The notes: generated from the sequence alone by a model not told the origin. Counted from the first letter of the stretch, positions 48,183-60,270 are shown. The stretch: DNA of 64,000 nucleotides from Beta vulgaris subsp. vulgaris (GCF_026745355.1 NC_079210.1:19688123-19752122), one strand, 5' to 3'. Numbers and translations are program-made.

Positions 48183-50120
48183 CTGTTAACAGAGAATCAA
48201 ATCAATTATTCAGTATGAAGAATAAATATTGATGTATTATACGTTTGAGAGAACCTACTAAACATTATATGACATCTAGACACCAACTACAGATGCGTCA
48301 AAAGCATTGCAAAAATCAACTGCTCTCTAGTGGGAAAAATGTCGTGACACAACTATCAGACCGACTCCTTTAGGGGAATTATAGATCATATCTTCACATC
48401 ATAGGAGACGAAACAAAACAAAAAAGAATCTGAAGGAGGTGGGATTGGGGAATGTTGTTGAATGAATGTATTTCTGTATGTTTTAAAATGTATTACAAAG
48501 CAGCACATGTATCAGAATTATGTATTAATAAAGGTCTCTACATTGATGCATATATACTTCAACATAATACCAGTATGCTCTATCTCAGCTACAGAAGATA
48601 CTGATGCATGTTTTGAACTGTATGGAGGTGGTATAGTAAGTGGGAAGCTGGATAAAGCATAGCTTCTATAGCTCGTTATTTCTCAAAGGTAAATATTGAG
48701 CGTAGACATTTGTATGTCACAAGGGCAAGCTTGCTTACCGAGTGTTTAGTATGAAGGGCCTATTTGATAGGTGGTATTGTATGGTGGTAAAAATAATAAA
48801 ATCCTTCATAATTATGATACCATGATAAAGTGATACCATTTCCAAACATGTGATTTTCTTTCCCAGTTTCCATTACAACTATATATATTGAAGGTGGACA
48901 AGCATTCTATGGTCATTGACTGATTGACATGATACTAATGTGAAAAAATACATATGAATTCAATACCCTTACCAACATATATTACCATATAGAAGTACCA
49001 AACAAACTATTAGTGTCAAAAGTTCTGAAAACCCTTTGTATACTTCCTTTACACCACTAACCAAGACACCAAGTGTTAGCTCAAGTAATTGATGCAGATG
49101 GAGGAAAATGTTGGAATCGCAGACACTTTAAGACCAAGAGGCCAAGTCCCCAACCTTCCCCGCCTCCACCCCCTTTTTCGGGGGAATGGGGGGAGCGGTA
49201 ACCCGCCACCCCTTTTTATTCTCTGGCAGATATCATTTTCTATCCTCCCATGCATCTTACCCTTCAATTTCAAAGAACAAATCGACAAGAACTTGAGTAA
49301 GGTCAAAGCTAGAATTGCTATGTCGTTACCACAAAAGAATTTGAAAAAAGCTCAAAACTCAACAAAGAATAGATCTCAAATGCATGTAATGACTCGTATA
49401 AGGAATTTTGGATCACAACATCAAAGTGCAATTAATGTCTTTTTGACAAAAAAAAAAAAAAAAAACAAGTTTCATGTAAAGCCAGCATTTGTAATCAAGC
49501 AAAAAGCATACATTTCATCAATTGAACACCCTACAAAAATGAATGATATATGGAAAAAAGGTGTCATCAAGTATGTCATACCCATTGTTTTTTGACCTCC
49601 AATGATGGAGATTTAGCTCCATGATCAACAAATATTCTGGTAGAGCGTTTGCCTTCCAAGAAACTACACGCGAAAAGCAAAATTGCCCCCAAAAAGATAA
49701 CGCAATTTATTCTTATTCTCATTTCGATGAATCACCGGATTATTACGATTCCACTCCCATTTCCTTCTTTTCATCTCATATGTTAAAAAATTCTCCTAAA
49801 CAATAATATTACCCAAAAATGATTCAATGATAGGCCGAAAACCATACAATCGAAAGATGGAATTTATAACGAATATAATAAAAATGAAGAATTCAATAAA
49901 TATTGCATCAACTCGTGCCCCTTTTATTTTCGGACAGCAGCAGGTTCCCCGTCTCCTCTCTGTTCGCTCGAAATCAAACAAAATAAATAAATCCTACACA
50001 AAATATAAAAAAACAAAAAAAAACTGTTTGATTCACGTAAAACATAGACATCAAAATATCGAACGTAAAACATCATAATCCAAACATCAGAATAAACCAT
50101 TAACGTGGTTAAAGTAGTAC
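48183..50120 (-). other. First intron of the formin gene (1.9 kb)
   Basis: The acceptor GTTAACAG lies at the 48182/48183 border and the donor CAG|GTACTA at 50121/50120. No coding sequence is recognised. 48753-49013 may be a short MITE (GGCCTATTTGATAGG at one side, an approximate complement at the other), at low confidence. A poly-A run is at about 49448-49466. Confidence 0.6.
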
Positions 50121-50230
50121 CTGATTGGCTGAAACATAAGGGAGAGCTAAACAGAGGGGGGGCCGAGACAGAGAGGTGGAGAGGGAGATGAGATAATAGC
50201 GGGCGACAAAACTACCGGCTAACGGAGTTT
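50121..50230 (-). other. Probable first exon or leader of the formin gene
   Basis: A CT-rich segment ends at a canonical donor (AATCAG|GTACTA). In the phase needed to join the next exon it reads a hydrophobic, signal-peptide-like string (YYLISLSTSLSRPPLCLALP, then YVSANQ), but no ATG precedes it in that frame. The only nearby ATG (in CTTATGTTTCAG) is in another frame. Either a further 5' exon or an unusual start is used, or this exon is purely untranslated. Confidence 0.5.
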
Positions 50231-50664
50231 TGAATGAAACGAAATTTGATTTTGTTAAAGCTGCTGTAGTTTTGTTTCTTTGCTTTTTTTTTTTTTGGGC
50301 AATGATGATCGGGTAACGCTTTTTCCGGAGGGACAAAAAAGAAATTATACTCCCTTCATCAGTCTCCGACCCTCCCCAGACGTGCTGAGAAGTGAGAAGT
50401 ACGTGGAGACATGAGTCATTTTCACTTCCGCGGTTGGGGTAGACGAGGGCAGGCCATAATAACGACCTCTATCTCGTACATGGAACAAAAAAAATAAAAA
50501 ATACTCCCACATTTAGCTTTTTTAATTTAGGATTCGAATAATCCAACTATTGAGGAGCATTTGGTTCATATGATTCTACTATCAGGTATGTGCTTAGAAT
50601 GAGCAAAAATTCATACATTGTGTTTGTTTAATTATTTGATAGATTTAGAACCCATACCTCAAAC

Positions 50665-50823
50665 TGAAGAAATATTGAGAGAAAATAATGATGTGTTATC
50701 TTTCATTAATCAACGAATATGTATATATAATACAACCTAAGCCCAAGACCAACATGGAATTAGGAATCCCTAATAATATATTTAGGAAAGATATATACAA
50801 CAATATACCGAAATATCTCAACA
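50665..50823 (-). repeat. 3' LTR of the Copia element, 159 bp
   Basis: Plus-strand ends TGAAGAAATATTGAG and ATATCTCAACA. Nearly identical to 55334-55492. It contains a TATATATAATA promoter-like core. Confidence 0.95.
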
Positions 50824-50839
50824 CCCCCCTCAAGTTGGA

Positions 50840-53800
50840 GCAGTGGAAGGATTGTAAATGCCCAACTTGGATAGCAAGTTATCAAATTGTAGTTTCCCGA
50901 GAGCTTTAGTAAAGATGTCGGCCAACTGAGTAGAAGTAGAGACATAAGATGGAGAAATCAGACCATCAGTAACCGCATCGCGCACAAAATGACAGTCAAC
51001 CTCAATGTGCTTGGTGTGCTCATGAAAAACCGGATTCTTCGCAAGATGAAGGGCCGACTAACTGTCACAAAAAACAGGAATAGATTTGGGATGATGAACA
51101 CCCAAACTCAACAACAAGCCTTTTAACCACTTCAGCTCACATGTGATAGCTGGCATGGATCGATACTCGGCCTCCGCAGAAGATCTGGAGACAGTGTGTT
51201 GCTTTTTAGTCTTCCAAGAGATTGGAGAGTTGCGGAGGAAGACCATCCAACTAGACGAAGAACGACGAGTGATGGGACATGCGGCCCAGTCAGAATCACA
51301 CCATCCCTGAAGAGAGAGATTACAATCGGCTCGAAGAAGAATACCCTGGCCTGGTGTACCCTTCAGATATCGAACAACGCGCAATGCAGCCTCCCGATGT
51401 TCCACACGAGGCTCATGACGAAACTGAGACAAGATGTGAACTGAGTATGCCAAATCGGGACGAGTCACGGCCAAGTAGATGAGACGACCAACCAGGCGCC
51501 GATAAGCAGCAATATCTTCGAAGAGAGGACCGAAAGCATGGCCAAGACGATGATTCTGCTCAATCGGAAAACTACAAGGTTTAGCTCCTAACAACCCAGA
51601 CTCAGAAACAATGTCTAGAGTATATTTGCGCTGACATAAAAACAACCCATGCGAGCTACGAGCAACCTCAATGCCAAGAAAGTACCGCAAAGGATCCAGA
51701 TCTTTCATCTTGAAACAATCACTCAAATAACCTTTGAAAGCAGATAACGCAGCGGAATCATTCCCAGAAATAATCAAATCATCAACATATACGAGAACAT
51801 TCAAATGGGTAGAGCCCTGAGCGAAAGTGAATAAAGAATAGTTAGCATAAGACTGATGAAAACCATAACCCTTCAAAGCAGCCACAAGTTTAGCAAACCA
51901 ACACCTAGGAGCATGTTTCAACCCATACAACGATTTTTGAAGACGACAGACAAGTTTGGGATTTGAGCATTCAAAACCGGGGGGTAGTTTCATATAAACT
52001 TCTTCATCGAGATCACCATGAAGAAACGCATTGTGAACGTCCATTTGATGAAGTTCCCAGTCCTTAGCAGAACCAATGGCCAGAAAAGTGCGAACGGTAG
52101 TCATTTTTGCAACAGGAGCAAATGTCTCATTATAGTCAATGCCAGCCTCCTGATGATTACCCAACACAACAAGACGAGATTTGATACGGTCAACCTCGCC
52201 ATTGGACAAATATTTTGTCCTATAAACCCACTGACTACCAAGAGCCCGTTTGCCAGGCGGAAGCTCTTGTAATGTCCAGGTACCATTGGCCTCGAGAGCA
52301 CGGATCTCGTCCTGCATAGAAGCTTTCCACCCTTCGTCACGCATAGCCTCTTTAAAAGACCTGGGATCAGTGTGAGAGACAACAGAAGCAAGAAACTTTC
52401 GATCTTTCACAGAATAAGTTGCACAATTAACAAAGTGAGCGGTAGGATATGGAGCACCTAAGGTAGATGACGGAGACGGCGCAGACAAAGATGGACTATC
52501 CAATGCGATGGTGGGAGCAACGAAGTCACGGAGCAAAACCGAGGGTACCTTAACCCTCTTACCACGCCCTAAATCATCGGATGAGGAATCACATGGTGAA
52601 GGAGACACGGGAGATGACTCGGGAGAGGGTGCAGAAGAGACGGGCGAATCTGTGGAGCTAGGGGAAGTAGAGGGAAGTGAATGTGGTTCATCTGTGGTGC
52701 TAGGAGAGGAAATGACAGGAGACTCAGGTGGGGGGCCGGATGTGTCAAGAGACGGAGCAGGTGAGGCAGGAGAGGAGTCCGTAAGAGGAACGGAATCAGG
52801 CACGAGTGGAGAAACGGGACTAAGAGTGGTAGGCTCATTTGTGAAGGAGAGTTCGGCAAAATCGGGGTCAATAGTAGTGTCGGTAGGGGGAAAAAGTGTG
52901 TGGGGTTCAATGTTGACCGTGTCAGGGGTAAGAAAAGGAAAAGTATCCTCAAAGAAACGAACATCCCGTGAAACAAAAAATTCCTTCATATCCAAATCAA
53001 ACAAGCGCCATCCTTTTTGCCCAAAAGGAAAGCCCACAAGGATACATTTTCGACTTCTACAAGCAAATTTGTCCCCCCGTGTTTTGTGATTATGAGCAAA
53101 GCATAGACAACCAAAAGTTTTGATGACATCATAGGCAGGCAATTTATCATGAAGAATCTCGAATGGAGTTTTGGTGCCTAAAAGAACCGAAGGTGTTCGA
53201 TTAATAAGATGAGCTGCAGCTAAAACACTCTCCCCCCAAAAATAGATAGGTAGGTTGGCTTGAAAACGTAAGGCTCGGGCAACATTCAATATACGTTGAT
53301 GTTTTCTCTCAACTCGCCCATTTTGTTGTGGAGTAGAAAAACAGGAGGTTTGAAATAAGATGCCAGAAGCATAGAAATAATCATGAAGACAATTAAACTC
53401 AGTTCCGTTGTCACTTTGCACAACTTTAATGGTTTGGGAAAATTGACGCTCAACCATGGCAATAAAATTCATGAACATGCGAAACACCTCAGTTTTATCA
53501 ACCAATAAATAAATCCAAACAGCACGGGAAAAATCATCCACAATAGTTAAAAAATAACGAGCTCCACAGGATGAGACATGTCTATAGGGACCCCACAAAT
53601 CACAATGTATTTTCTCAAAAATTCTATCAGCTCTACTATCACTAGAAGGAAATTTATCACGTGTATGTTTGGCACGGAAACAAACTTCACAATTATTATC
53701 TAGACTACCCTTGTGACCACATAAATGAGGAAGCAACTTTACTACTTTTTCCGACGGATGACCCAAACGTCTATGCCACAACTCCAACTCAGACACGGCA

Positions 53801-55298
53801 CCAGTAACAGCAACATGAGGAAAATCTTCGATGCAAAAATAGTATAGTCTACCCCGCCTACGGCCCATTCCAATCAGCTCCCTCATTTGGTCCTGAATAG
53901 CACACTCATTTGAGTTAAATTGAACAACACATTGCACAGCAAAGGATAACTGTGAAACAGAAAGTAAACTGCAACTGAAATCAGGAACATATAATACATC
54001 GGTAAGAGTAATAGTGGGAGACAGACGAACAGATCCTTGTTGGGTGGCCATAACAACCGTACCATTGGGCAAGCCAACGGGACAAGGGGGAATAACAACA
54101 ACATCAAACAACCAAGTTTTGTCACCCATGATATGATAGGTGGCACCTGTGTCAATAATCCAGGAGGTAGAAAGAGACGTACCCGTTAAACGATCATCAG
54201 AAATTTTAGCATTACCAATTAATCCCCCCAAAGCTTTCCATTGCTCGGCCGAAAATAATTGAGAAGGCTCACTAGGAGAAGCCGAGGATGCCGCTGCTAC
54301 AGTAACATTAGCTTTGGCAGTGCCTTGACCACGACCAGCCCCTGCCTTCAAACCACGCCCTCCACCAGTCTTCGACGAAGGCTGCCATCCCTCCGGAAAA
54401 CCAACCAACTCATAGCACGTACTCACGTCGTGCCCATGTTTCTTGCAATGAGAACACGCAAGCAACACCCAACATCGAGAAACATCATGACCCACTTTAT
54501 GACAATGCGTACAAGTGGGAAGATCAGACTTACCTCGACCGCGCCCAACCTGAACCGAGAATCCGAGAGCAGCATGGGGAGTTGTTTCGGCAGGTTTGGT
54601 GGCAAGCTTTACACGCTCATCTTGCACGAGCAATTGGTATGCACGATCGAGAGACGGAATCGGGTCCATAGATAGTATGGCAGTACGGGAAGGAGCGTAG
54701 TCAGGATGAAGGCCCATAAGAAAGTCATCAAGTTTTTGTTCCTCACGTTTCTGAGCATATGTCTCACTGGCGGTACAAGAAGTACAGAAAGAACACGTGA
54801 CAATGGGGTCATGACGAGCCAACTCCTCCCACAAGACATGAAGCTTTCCATAATAGGTTGATATGGGCCTGGAAGATGTTTGTTCGCACTTGGCAAGGGA
54901 CGAACGCAACTGATTGATACGGGGGCCACTAACGGTGGCAAAACGAGTCCGCAGGTGATCCCACAGACGAGACACTTCACGAAACTTAGAGAGAGTAACA
55001 CGCAAGACACAAGCATAGCGTTTACTTGTACCTAATCTGCGTGTTGATACGGCGGCTCCGGGCCTATAATAGGGCCATCAAGAAAACCAAATTTCCGGCG
55101 AGCCTCCAATGCAAGTTGAATATCAGAGGCCCAATCGAAATAATTATCCAATTTGAGGCGTGTAGGGGTGATGTAGTCCCCTGGTTTGTCGCCTGCTCCG
55201 AGAAAAAATGGTGAGAAAACTGCGGCAGGCACCGTGACAGGTGGGCCAGCCACCGTGACAGGTGGGCCGACTGGCTTTGAGTCATCTTCGCCAGCCAT
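50840..55298 (-). pseudogene. Copia gag-pol polyprotein with three lesions
   Basis: ATG at 55298 (MAGEDDSKPVGPP) opens gag. A TAG near 55031 follows EPPYQHAD, where related proteins usually have Trp, and a frameshift follows within about 30 bp. From 55005 the frame is open for 1315 codons: two CCHC zinc knuckles (CTHCHKVGHDVSRC, CSHCKKHGHDVSTC), protease (WIIDTGATYHIM), GAG-pre-integrase (LWHRRLGHP), integrase core (HCDLWGPY, SDNGTEF, NGRVERKHQRIL), reverse transcriptase (QWVYRTKYLSNGEV, active site YVDD near 51785) and RNase H (SSAEAEYRSM). A second TAG at 51058 interrupts RNase H after VFCDS, and coding similarity goes on to about 50845 (ALGKLQFDNLLSKLG). Otherwise it looks intact. Confidence 0.93.
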
Positions 55299-55333
55299 TG
55301 AAAAAATAAAATTAGGTTAGGCTCTTGATACAA

Positions 55334-55492
55334 TCAAGAAATATTGAGAGAGAATAATGATGTGTTATCTTTCATTAATCAACGAATATGTATATATAAT
55401 ACAACCTAAGCCCAAGACTAACATGGAATTAGGAAACCCTAATAATATATTTAGGAAAGATATATACAACAATATACCGAAATATCTCAACA
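55334..55492 (-). repeat. 5' LTR of the Copia element, 159 bp
   Basis: Plus-strand ends TCAAGAAATATTGAG and ATATCTCAACA, followed by the CAAAC target duplication. The primer-binding site lies at about 55320-55335 (complement). Confidence 0.95.
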
Positions 55493-55707
55493 CAAACTCA
55501 TAAGGTATGGGGTTTAGAAACCTAAGGGGGAGGTGGGTTTGGCTCAATACCAATACGACAAAACCTCTAAGTATTAAATATAAGAAAACATTTCATTCCC
55601 AAATAAAACCAAACATATGGTATTAGGTTTCAAGTTCCAAACCTATACCACGTTGGTTTCATTCCTGATTCCAAACTCATTCCCCTATATGAACCAAACG
55701 TCCCCTA

Positions 55708-56884
55708 AGCGGTTTGATGAATTTAATTAAGTTTGGAAAGACGTTTCATGGTGAGATGTCAAAATGGCATCTCATAGGAACTTTATTGTCTTTTTCGCAT
55801 ATAAAAGAGAAAGGGGTAACTAATGAAGTCACACGCGGTGGGAGTCCCAAGTTAGCCCCTTCTTCGCATACAATGGTACATGACTCTCCAACGATCTCTC
55901 CACTCTCTCTCATCTCTTCTCTCCTTTCAAGCTACTCTTAAGAATCATTTCTAAAAATACCCAACAACAATAAAACTCTTTAAAGATCTCTCCATTCAAC
56001 TTTTTATTGTTTAGTGGTTCCTATATTAATAAATGAACCTCATTTCATATTATGATCAAAGTTATATAAATTAAAGTTATTTATGTAAATTACATATAAT
56101 CACGAAAAAATTTATTTTTTTCATAATTTGTGTAATGTGGAATTTTCATAAAAAAAATATCAATCTTTAATAATGCTAATATTTAATTTCATAAATTAAA
56201 AAAAATAGTAGATTTTGGGTATGAAATATATCCAATATTAGGCTCATTTTAAAGATAAAGAAAAATGGAATATTACACTTGGAACCATTATACTTTGGGC
56301 TTTTACATTTAGTATCCAAATTTATTTTGGCTTCCATATGGTACCACTGTATTTTGAACTTATTCTATACTTTAACATTTTACTTCCTGCGTTTCAAAAT
56401 AAGTACAACATAGAGCAGTGGCACACATACCAAGGAATCTAGCGAGAGAAAGTTGGGGACCACATTTGGAAGAAAGATTAGGCAACTTAATTAAATAACG
56501 ATTTTTCTACCCTATGCACCTAGGGCAAAGTTTAAGGATTACCTACTAAATAAATAAATTAATTAAAATAGAATATTCTTTCTACCATTATGCTAAACAA
56601 TCCGACTTGCGTGGACCCAGTTCACACTAAAAATATTGTGGACCAGGCCCAAGCACGTGACCCGTTAAGAAGTACTCAGTTTTAATTACCAAAAATGCGG
56701 AATTTTCTCTCTCTTCAATAGTTCCAAAATCCGTCATTTCCTCTCTCTTCAATATTTTCAAAAACCAAAGGTTCTATCGCTATAAATTTCTGCAAATTAT
56801 TGTTTCTCTCCATTAAAATTATTTCTGCAAACTAAATTGATTCATCGACAATTTCCTATTCAATTGAACAACTACGAAAAATTC
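55708..56884. other. Noncoding stretch before the FAR1-like gene
   Basis: No gene is seen. 56382-56408 (CTTCCTGCGTTTCAAAATAAG...) resembles one end of a Stowaway MITE, but no matching second end was found. CTCTCTCTTC-type leader sequence at about 56700-56760 may be the 5' untranslated region of the following gene. Confidence 0.45.
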
Positions 56885-57136
56885 ATGGAAAATTCGGGTT
56901 TAATTGATCAAATAGATCTGAATCAGAGTATTGTAGCGTATAATAGATCTCAATAATACACCGCGTCTTGAAGGTAACAGCATCGAAGTCAATAATTACA
57001 TTTGTTTCATTAAGCAAAAGACTAACACTATAATTTTATGTAGATAACGTGGTTCTGTTTCATGATGAGATAGAAAATCAATTTGGCGAGCAATATGCTT
57101 TACTAGTCAAGTGATGAATCTAATTCAACTGTCATT
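56885..57136 (+). pseudogene. FAR1-related gene, probable first exons
   Basis: ATG at 56885 starts MENSGLIDQIDLNQSIV, an N-terminus of the kind seen in plant FAR1-related (FRS) proteins. The frame ends at TAA (56954-56956), but a frame change would continue TPRLEG up to a GGTAAC donor near 56973. A second candidate exon (about 57043-57134; LFHDEIENQFGEQYA) ends at CCAG|GTAAAT. The minisatellite starts immediately after that donor, and FAR1 domain sequence begins at 62578 after an AACAG acceptor. The link between 57134 and 62578 is inferred. Confidence 0.5.
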
Positions 57137-57238
57137 CCAGGTAAATTGTTACACTATATCAAAATAGATACACTATATGATACAGAGCTACACTATATCA
57201 TACAGAGCTACACTATATCATAGCAAAAGACTAACACT
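57137..57238. repeat. ACACTATATCA minisatellite, left part
   Basis: About four copies of TACACTATATCA with spacers such as TACAGAGC. The array is interrupted by the CACTA element at 57239. Confidence 0.85.
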
Positions 57239-59092
57239 CACTAGTAGAATTAATGCTATTTGCTGCGGTGATATTGCTGGGGTTTTACCTATACTCAGCA
57301 ATATAAAACGCAAAAAGAAATAAAAAAATAGAAAGTGACAATATTGCTGCGGTTCCCGCCCAAAACCGCAACAATATTGTCTCACGATTATCATTTTAAA
57401 AACATGTAGGGCCCTATGCAGCTAATATTGCTGCGGTTTCCACGTTGGACCGCATCAATATCATTAAAAAAATATTTTTTTTCAAAAAAGTAAATATATT
57501 TTAATATATTGCTGCGGTTCTTGACAAAAACTGCATCAATATTATTTAAAAAAATATAAAACACATCAATTAGGTTTTTATCCCCACTTTCCCTCTCTCA
57601 CTCTCTCAACCTCACACGCTTCTCTCAGTCCCCCTCTCTCTCTCAACTCTCTCAACCTCACACGCTTCTCTCAGCCCCCCTCTTCTCTCTCAACTCTCTC
57701 AACTATCTCAACCTTCAAACGGAGCGACGAGCGACACGTTCTTCTTCGTCGTCCACTGGCCACGAGCGACACGTTCTTCTTCGCCGTCCACCGGCCACGA
57801 GCGACACGTTCTTCTTCGTCGTCCACCGGCCACGAGCGATGCGTTCTTCTTCGTCGACCCGTCAACCTTCGAACGCAGCGCTGCGACGAAGCCGCCAAGC
57901 CCACCGGCTCGACCAGAGTGCTCGTCACTTCTCTACTCCGCCGTTCGATCAAGATTGTTCGTCCAGCACAACGACGCCCGTTCGCCGCCACCGACAAGTT
58001 TCTTTCTTTGCTTTTTTTTTTTTTTTTTTTTTTTTTCTGTTTTTCAGATCTAGATTTTTTTTCATTTTTCTCGTCGGTTTTTAGAGTCCTCTTCTCTAGA
58101 TCCGTCTTTAGTTTCTTTTTTTGTGTTTTTTAGATCTTAATTTTTTTTCCTTTTTTCTCGTCGTTTTTTAGTCTCCTCTTCTCTAGATCCATCTTCAGTT
58201 TCTTTTTTCTGTTTTTTAGATCTGAATTTTTTTTTTCTTTTTCTCGTCATTTTTTAGACTCATCTTCTCTAGATCCATCTTTAGTTTCTTTTTTCAGTTT
58301 TTTCCGAGTGAATAATCAATGAGTCTTAAATTATTGGCTTGGTTGGCAACTACTGGTGTGAATGTGTGATTTAGTTGGATTTGGCAACTACTTCTCTACT
58401 CCTGCTTTTTACACAATACAGTTGGATTTGGTATAAGTAATATATGCATAAAGAAGCAACTACTGGTGTGAATGTGTGATTTAGCTGCTAATTTTATTTG
58501 GAGAGCAAATAACGAGATTGCTATTTGATCTTCTGTTTTTTTGTCTTTTTAGTTTTTTCATTTTACTTTGTATTATTGATACTTAGTTTTTATATTTTTA
58601 TATATTAATGATATTTATATGTAATTTTATATTTGTTGTTTTTTATATTATATTTTTATGTTTTTGAATTTTGTATAATAATTGTTTGTCATTAGTATCA
58701 ATCAATAGTGTTTTATTTTCTTTTAACTGTTTTGTCTTTCAAATTTGATGGCCAAATGCAAAAAAAATTTTTTTTTTTACCTGTACAGACCATATTGCTG
58801 CGGTTTTCCAAAAAAAACCGCAGCAATATGTGTATTTTTTATTTATTAAATATACCATATTGCTGCGGTTTTCTTCACAAATCGCAGCAATATGCTTTCT
58901 AAATCTGATATAAAATAAATATATTGCAGCGGTTTGGCCTAAAAACCGCAATAATATTTGTCGATATTGCTGCGGTTTAAAATCGCAACAATATAGTTAA
59001 TACCTATTGCTGCGCCCTTAATTGCTGCGCGCCAAAAACCACAGCAATATGGCACTTTTTAACCGCAACAAATAGCATTTATTCTATTAGTG
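57239..59092 (+). mobile_element. Non-autonomous CACTA element, 1.85 kb
   Basis: The ends are CACTAGTAGAATTAATGC and GCATTTATTCTATTAGTG with a perfect ACT duplication (57236-57238 and 59093-59095). It belongs to the same family as 27279-38470 but lies in reverse orientation: its right end matches the left ends of the other two. GCTGCGGT/ACCGCAGC palindromes fill 57265-57545 and 58790-59050. The interior has a CT-rich leader-like stretch, a 36-bp tandem repeat and poly-T. No transposase is encoded. Confidence 0.93.
57725..57857. repeat. 36-bp tandem repeat inside the CACTA element
   Basis: Between three and four copies of a unit with GAGCGACACGTTCTTCTTCG and TCCACCGGCCAC. The length is a multiple of three, and the minus-strand frame stays open through it, giving an Arg-rich repeat. 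No known protein is matched. Confidence 0.85.
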
Positions 59093-59095
59093 ACT

Positions 59096-60120
59096 ATAAC
59101 GTTCATACACTATATTAATACATAGGTACACTATATCATAAATACACTATATAATATATGCATACACTATATCATATCCATATACACTATATCATATCCA
59201 TATACACTATATCACTTTAACACATATCATTTTAACACACACTATATCATTTTAACATACACTATATCATTTAAACATACACTATATCATTTTAACACAC
59301 ACTATATCATCACAAAATACACTATATCATTTAACATGCACTATATCAATAAATACACTATATAATATATACATACAATATATCATATGAATATACACTA
59401 TATCATTTGAACATACCCTATATCATTTTAACACACACTATATCATTTTAACGTACACTATATCATTTTAACATACACTATATCATTTTAACATACACTA
59501 TATCATTTTAACACACACTATATCATTTTAACGTACACTATATCATTTTAACATACACCATATCATTTTAACACGCACTATATCATTTTAACATACACTA
59601 TATCATACATAGGTACACTATATCATAACAAGGTACACTATATCATTTTAACATATACTATATCATCACAAAATACACTATATCATTTAACATACACTAT
59701 ATCAATAAATACAGTATATAATATATACATACACTATATCATCACAAAAATACACTATGTCATTAACATACACTATATCAATAAATACACTATATAATAT
59801 ATACATACACTATATCATAGGAATATACACTATATCATTTTAACATACATTATATCATTTTAACACACACTATATCATTTAATATACACTATATCATCAC
59901 AAAATACACTATATCATCAGAAAATACACTATATCATACATAGGTACACTATATCATAACAAGGTACACTATATCCTATAGGAACACAATTGCAGATATA
60001 TTAGAACAAAAACATATACACTATCGCATACACTATATCATTCAAAACTACACTATATCATTCAAAACTACACTATATCAAAAAGACCAACACTATATCA
60101 GTCTAAAAAATAATATATCA
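59096..60120. repeat. ACACTATATCA minisatellite, main array
   Basis: Several dozen copies of a unit of about 20 bp, most often ACACTATATCATTTTAACAT, with variants (CACTATATAATATATACAT, CACTATATCATCACAAAAT). Higher-order blocks repeat, for example TTCATACACTATATTAATAC at 59101 and again near 61988. Confidence 0.95.
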
Positions 60121-60224
60121 AATAGAACACAATTATTCATATATGCATAACAGAGAAAAAGATTAACCAACTTCATATATGATACATATATATATATATA
60201 GCATTCATCAATTAATTACAAAAG

Positions 60225-60270
60225 ATTTGTCACTGATATGACATCACAATGTCATTATTCAGTGACAAAT
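60225..60270. other. Short hairpin
   Basis: The left arm ATTTGTCACTGATATGACAT and right arm ATGTCATTATTCAGTGACAA(AT) pair almost completely around a 4-base CACA loop. It lies downstream of the F-box-like ORF (on its strand). Confidence 0.75.

Larger units (their letters stand above)
50665..55492 (-). mobile_element. Copia retrotransposon, 4.83 kb, nearly complete
   Basis: Two 159-bp LTRs (50665-50823 and 55334-55492) differ at about four positions by eye. A perfect CAAAC target duplication flanks it (50660-50664 and 55493-55497). On the minus strand the 5' LTR is followed by a modified tRNA-Met-type primer site (TTGTATCAAGAGCC), and TTGAGGGGGG precedes the 3' LTR as polypurine tract. It is much less damaged than the other retroelements here, so it is a relatively recent insertion. 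Confidence 0.95.
50551..55707. mobile_element. Palindromic MITE split by a Copia element
   Basis: The left piece (50551-50664) and right piece (55493-55707) have inverted ends: GAGGAGCATTTGGTTCATAT and, from the right, AGGGGACGTTTGGTTCATAT. Near the break the pieces are also inverted copies (TAGAACCCATACCT and AGGTATGGGGTTTA), so the whole was a foldback of about 320 bp. The Copia element 50665-55492 sits at its centre. The target duplication of the MITE itself is unclear. Confidence 0.65.

Noticed and set aside
49600..49670. tRNA-like string (TAGCTC...TGGTAGAGC...CTTCCAA) in the formin intron
   Set aside because: It recalls a D-arm and a Gly anticodon loop, but there is a long insertion in the D-loop, the anticodon stem pairs poorly, and no T-arm or acceptor stem follows.
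52508..53089. Plus-strand 193-codon open frame inside the Copia element
   Set aside because: It is the antisense shadow of the Ser/Pro-rich region between integrase and reverse transcriptase of the Copia polyprotein.
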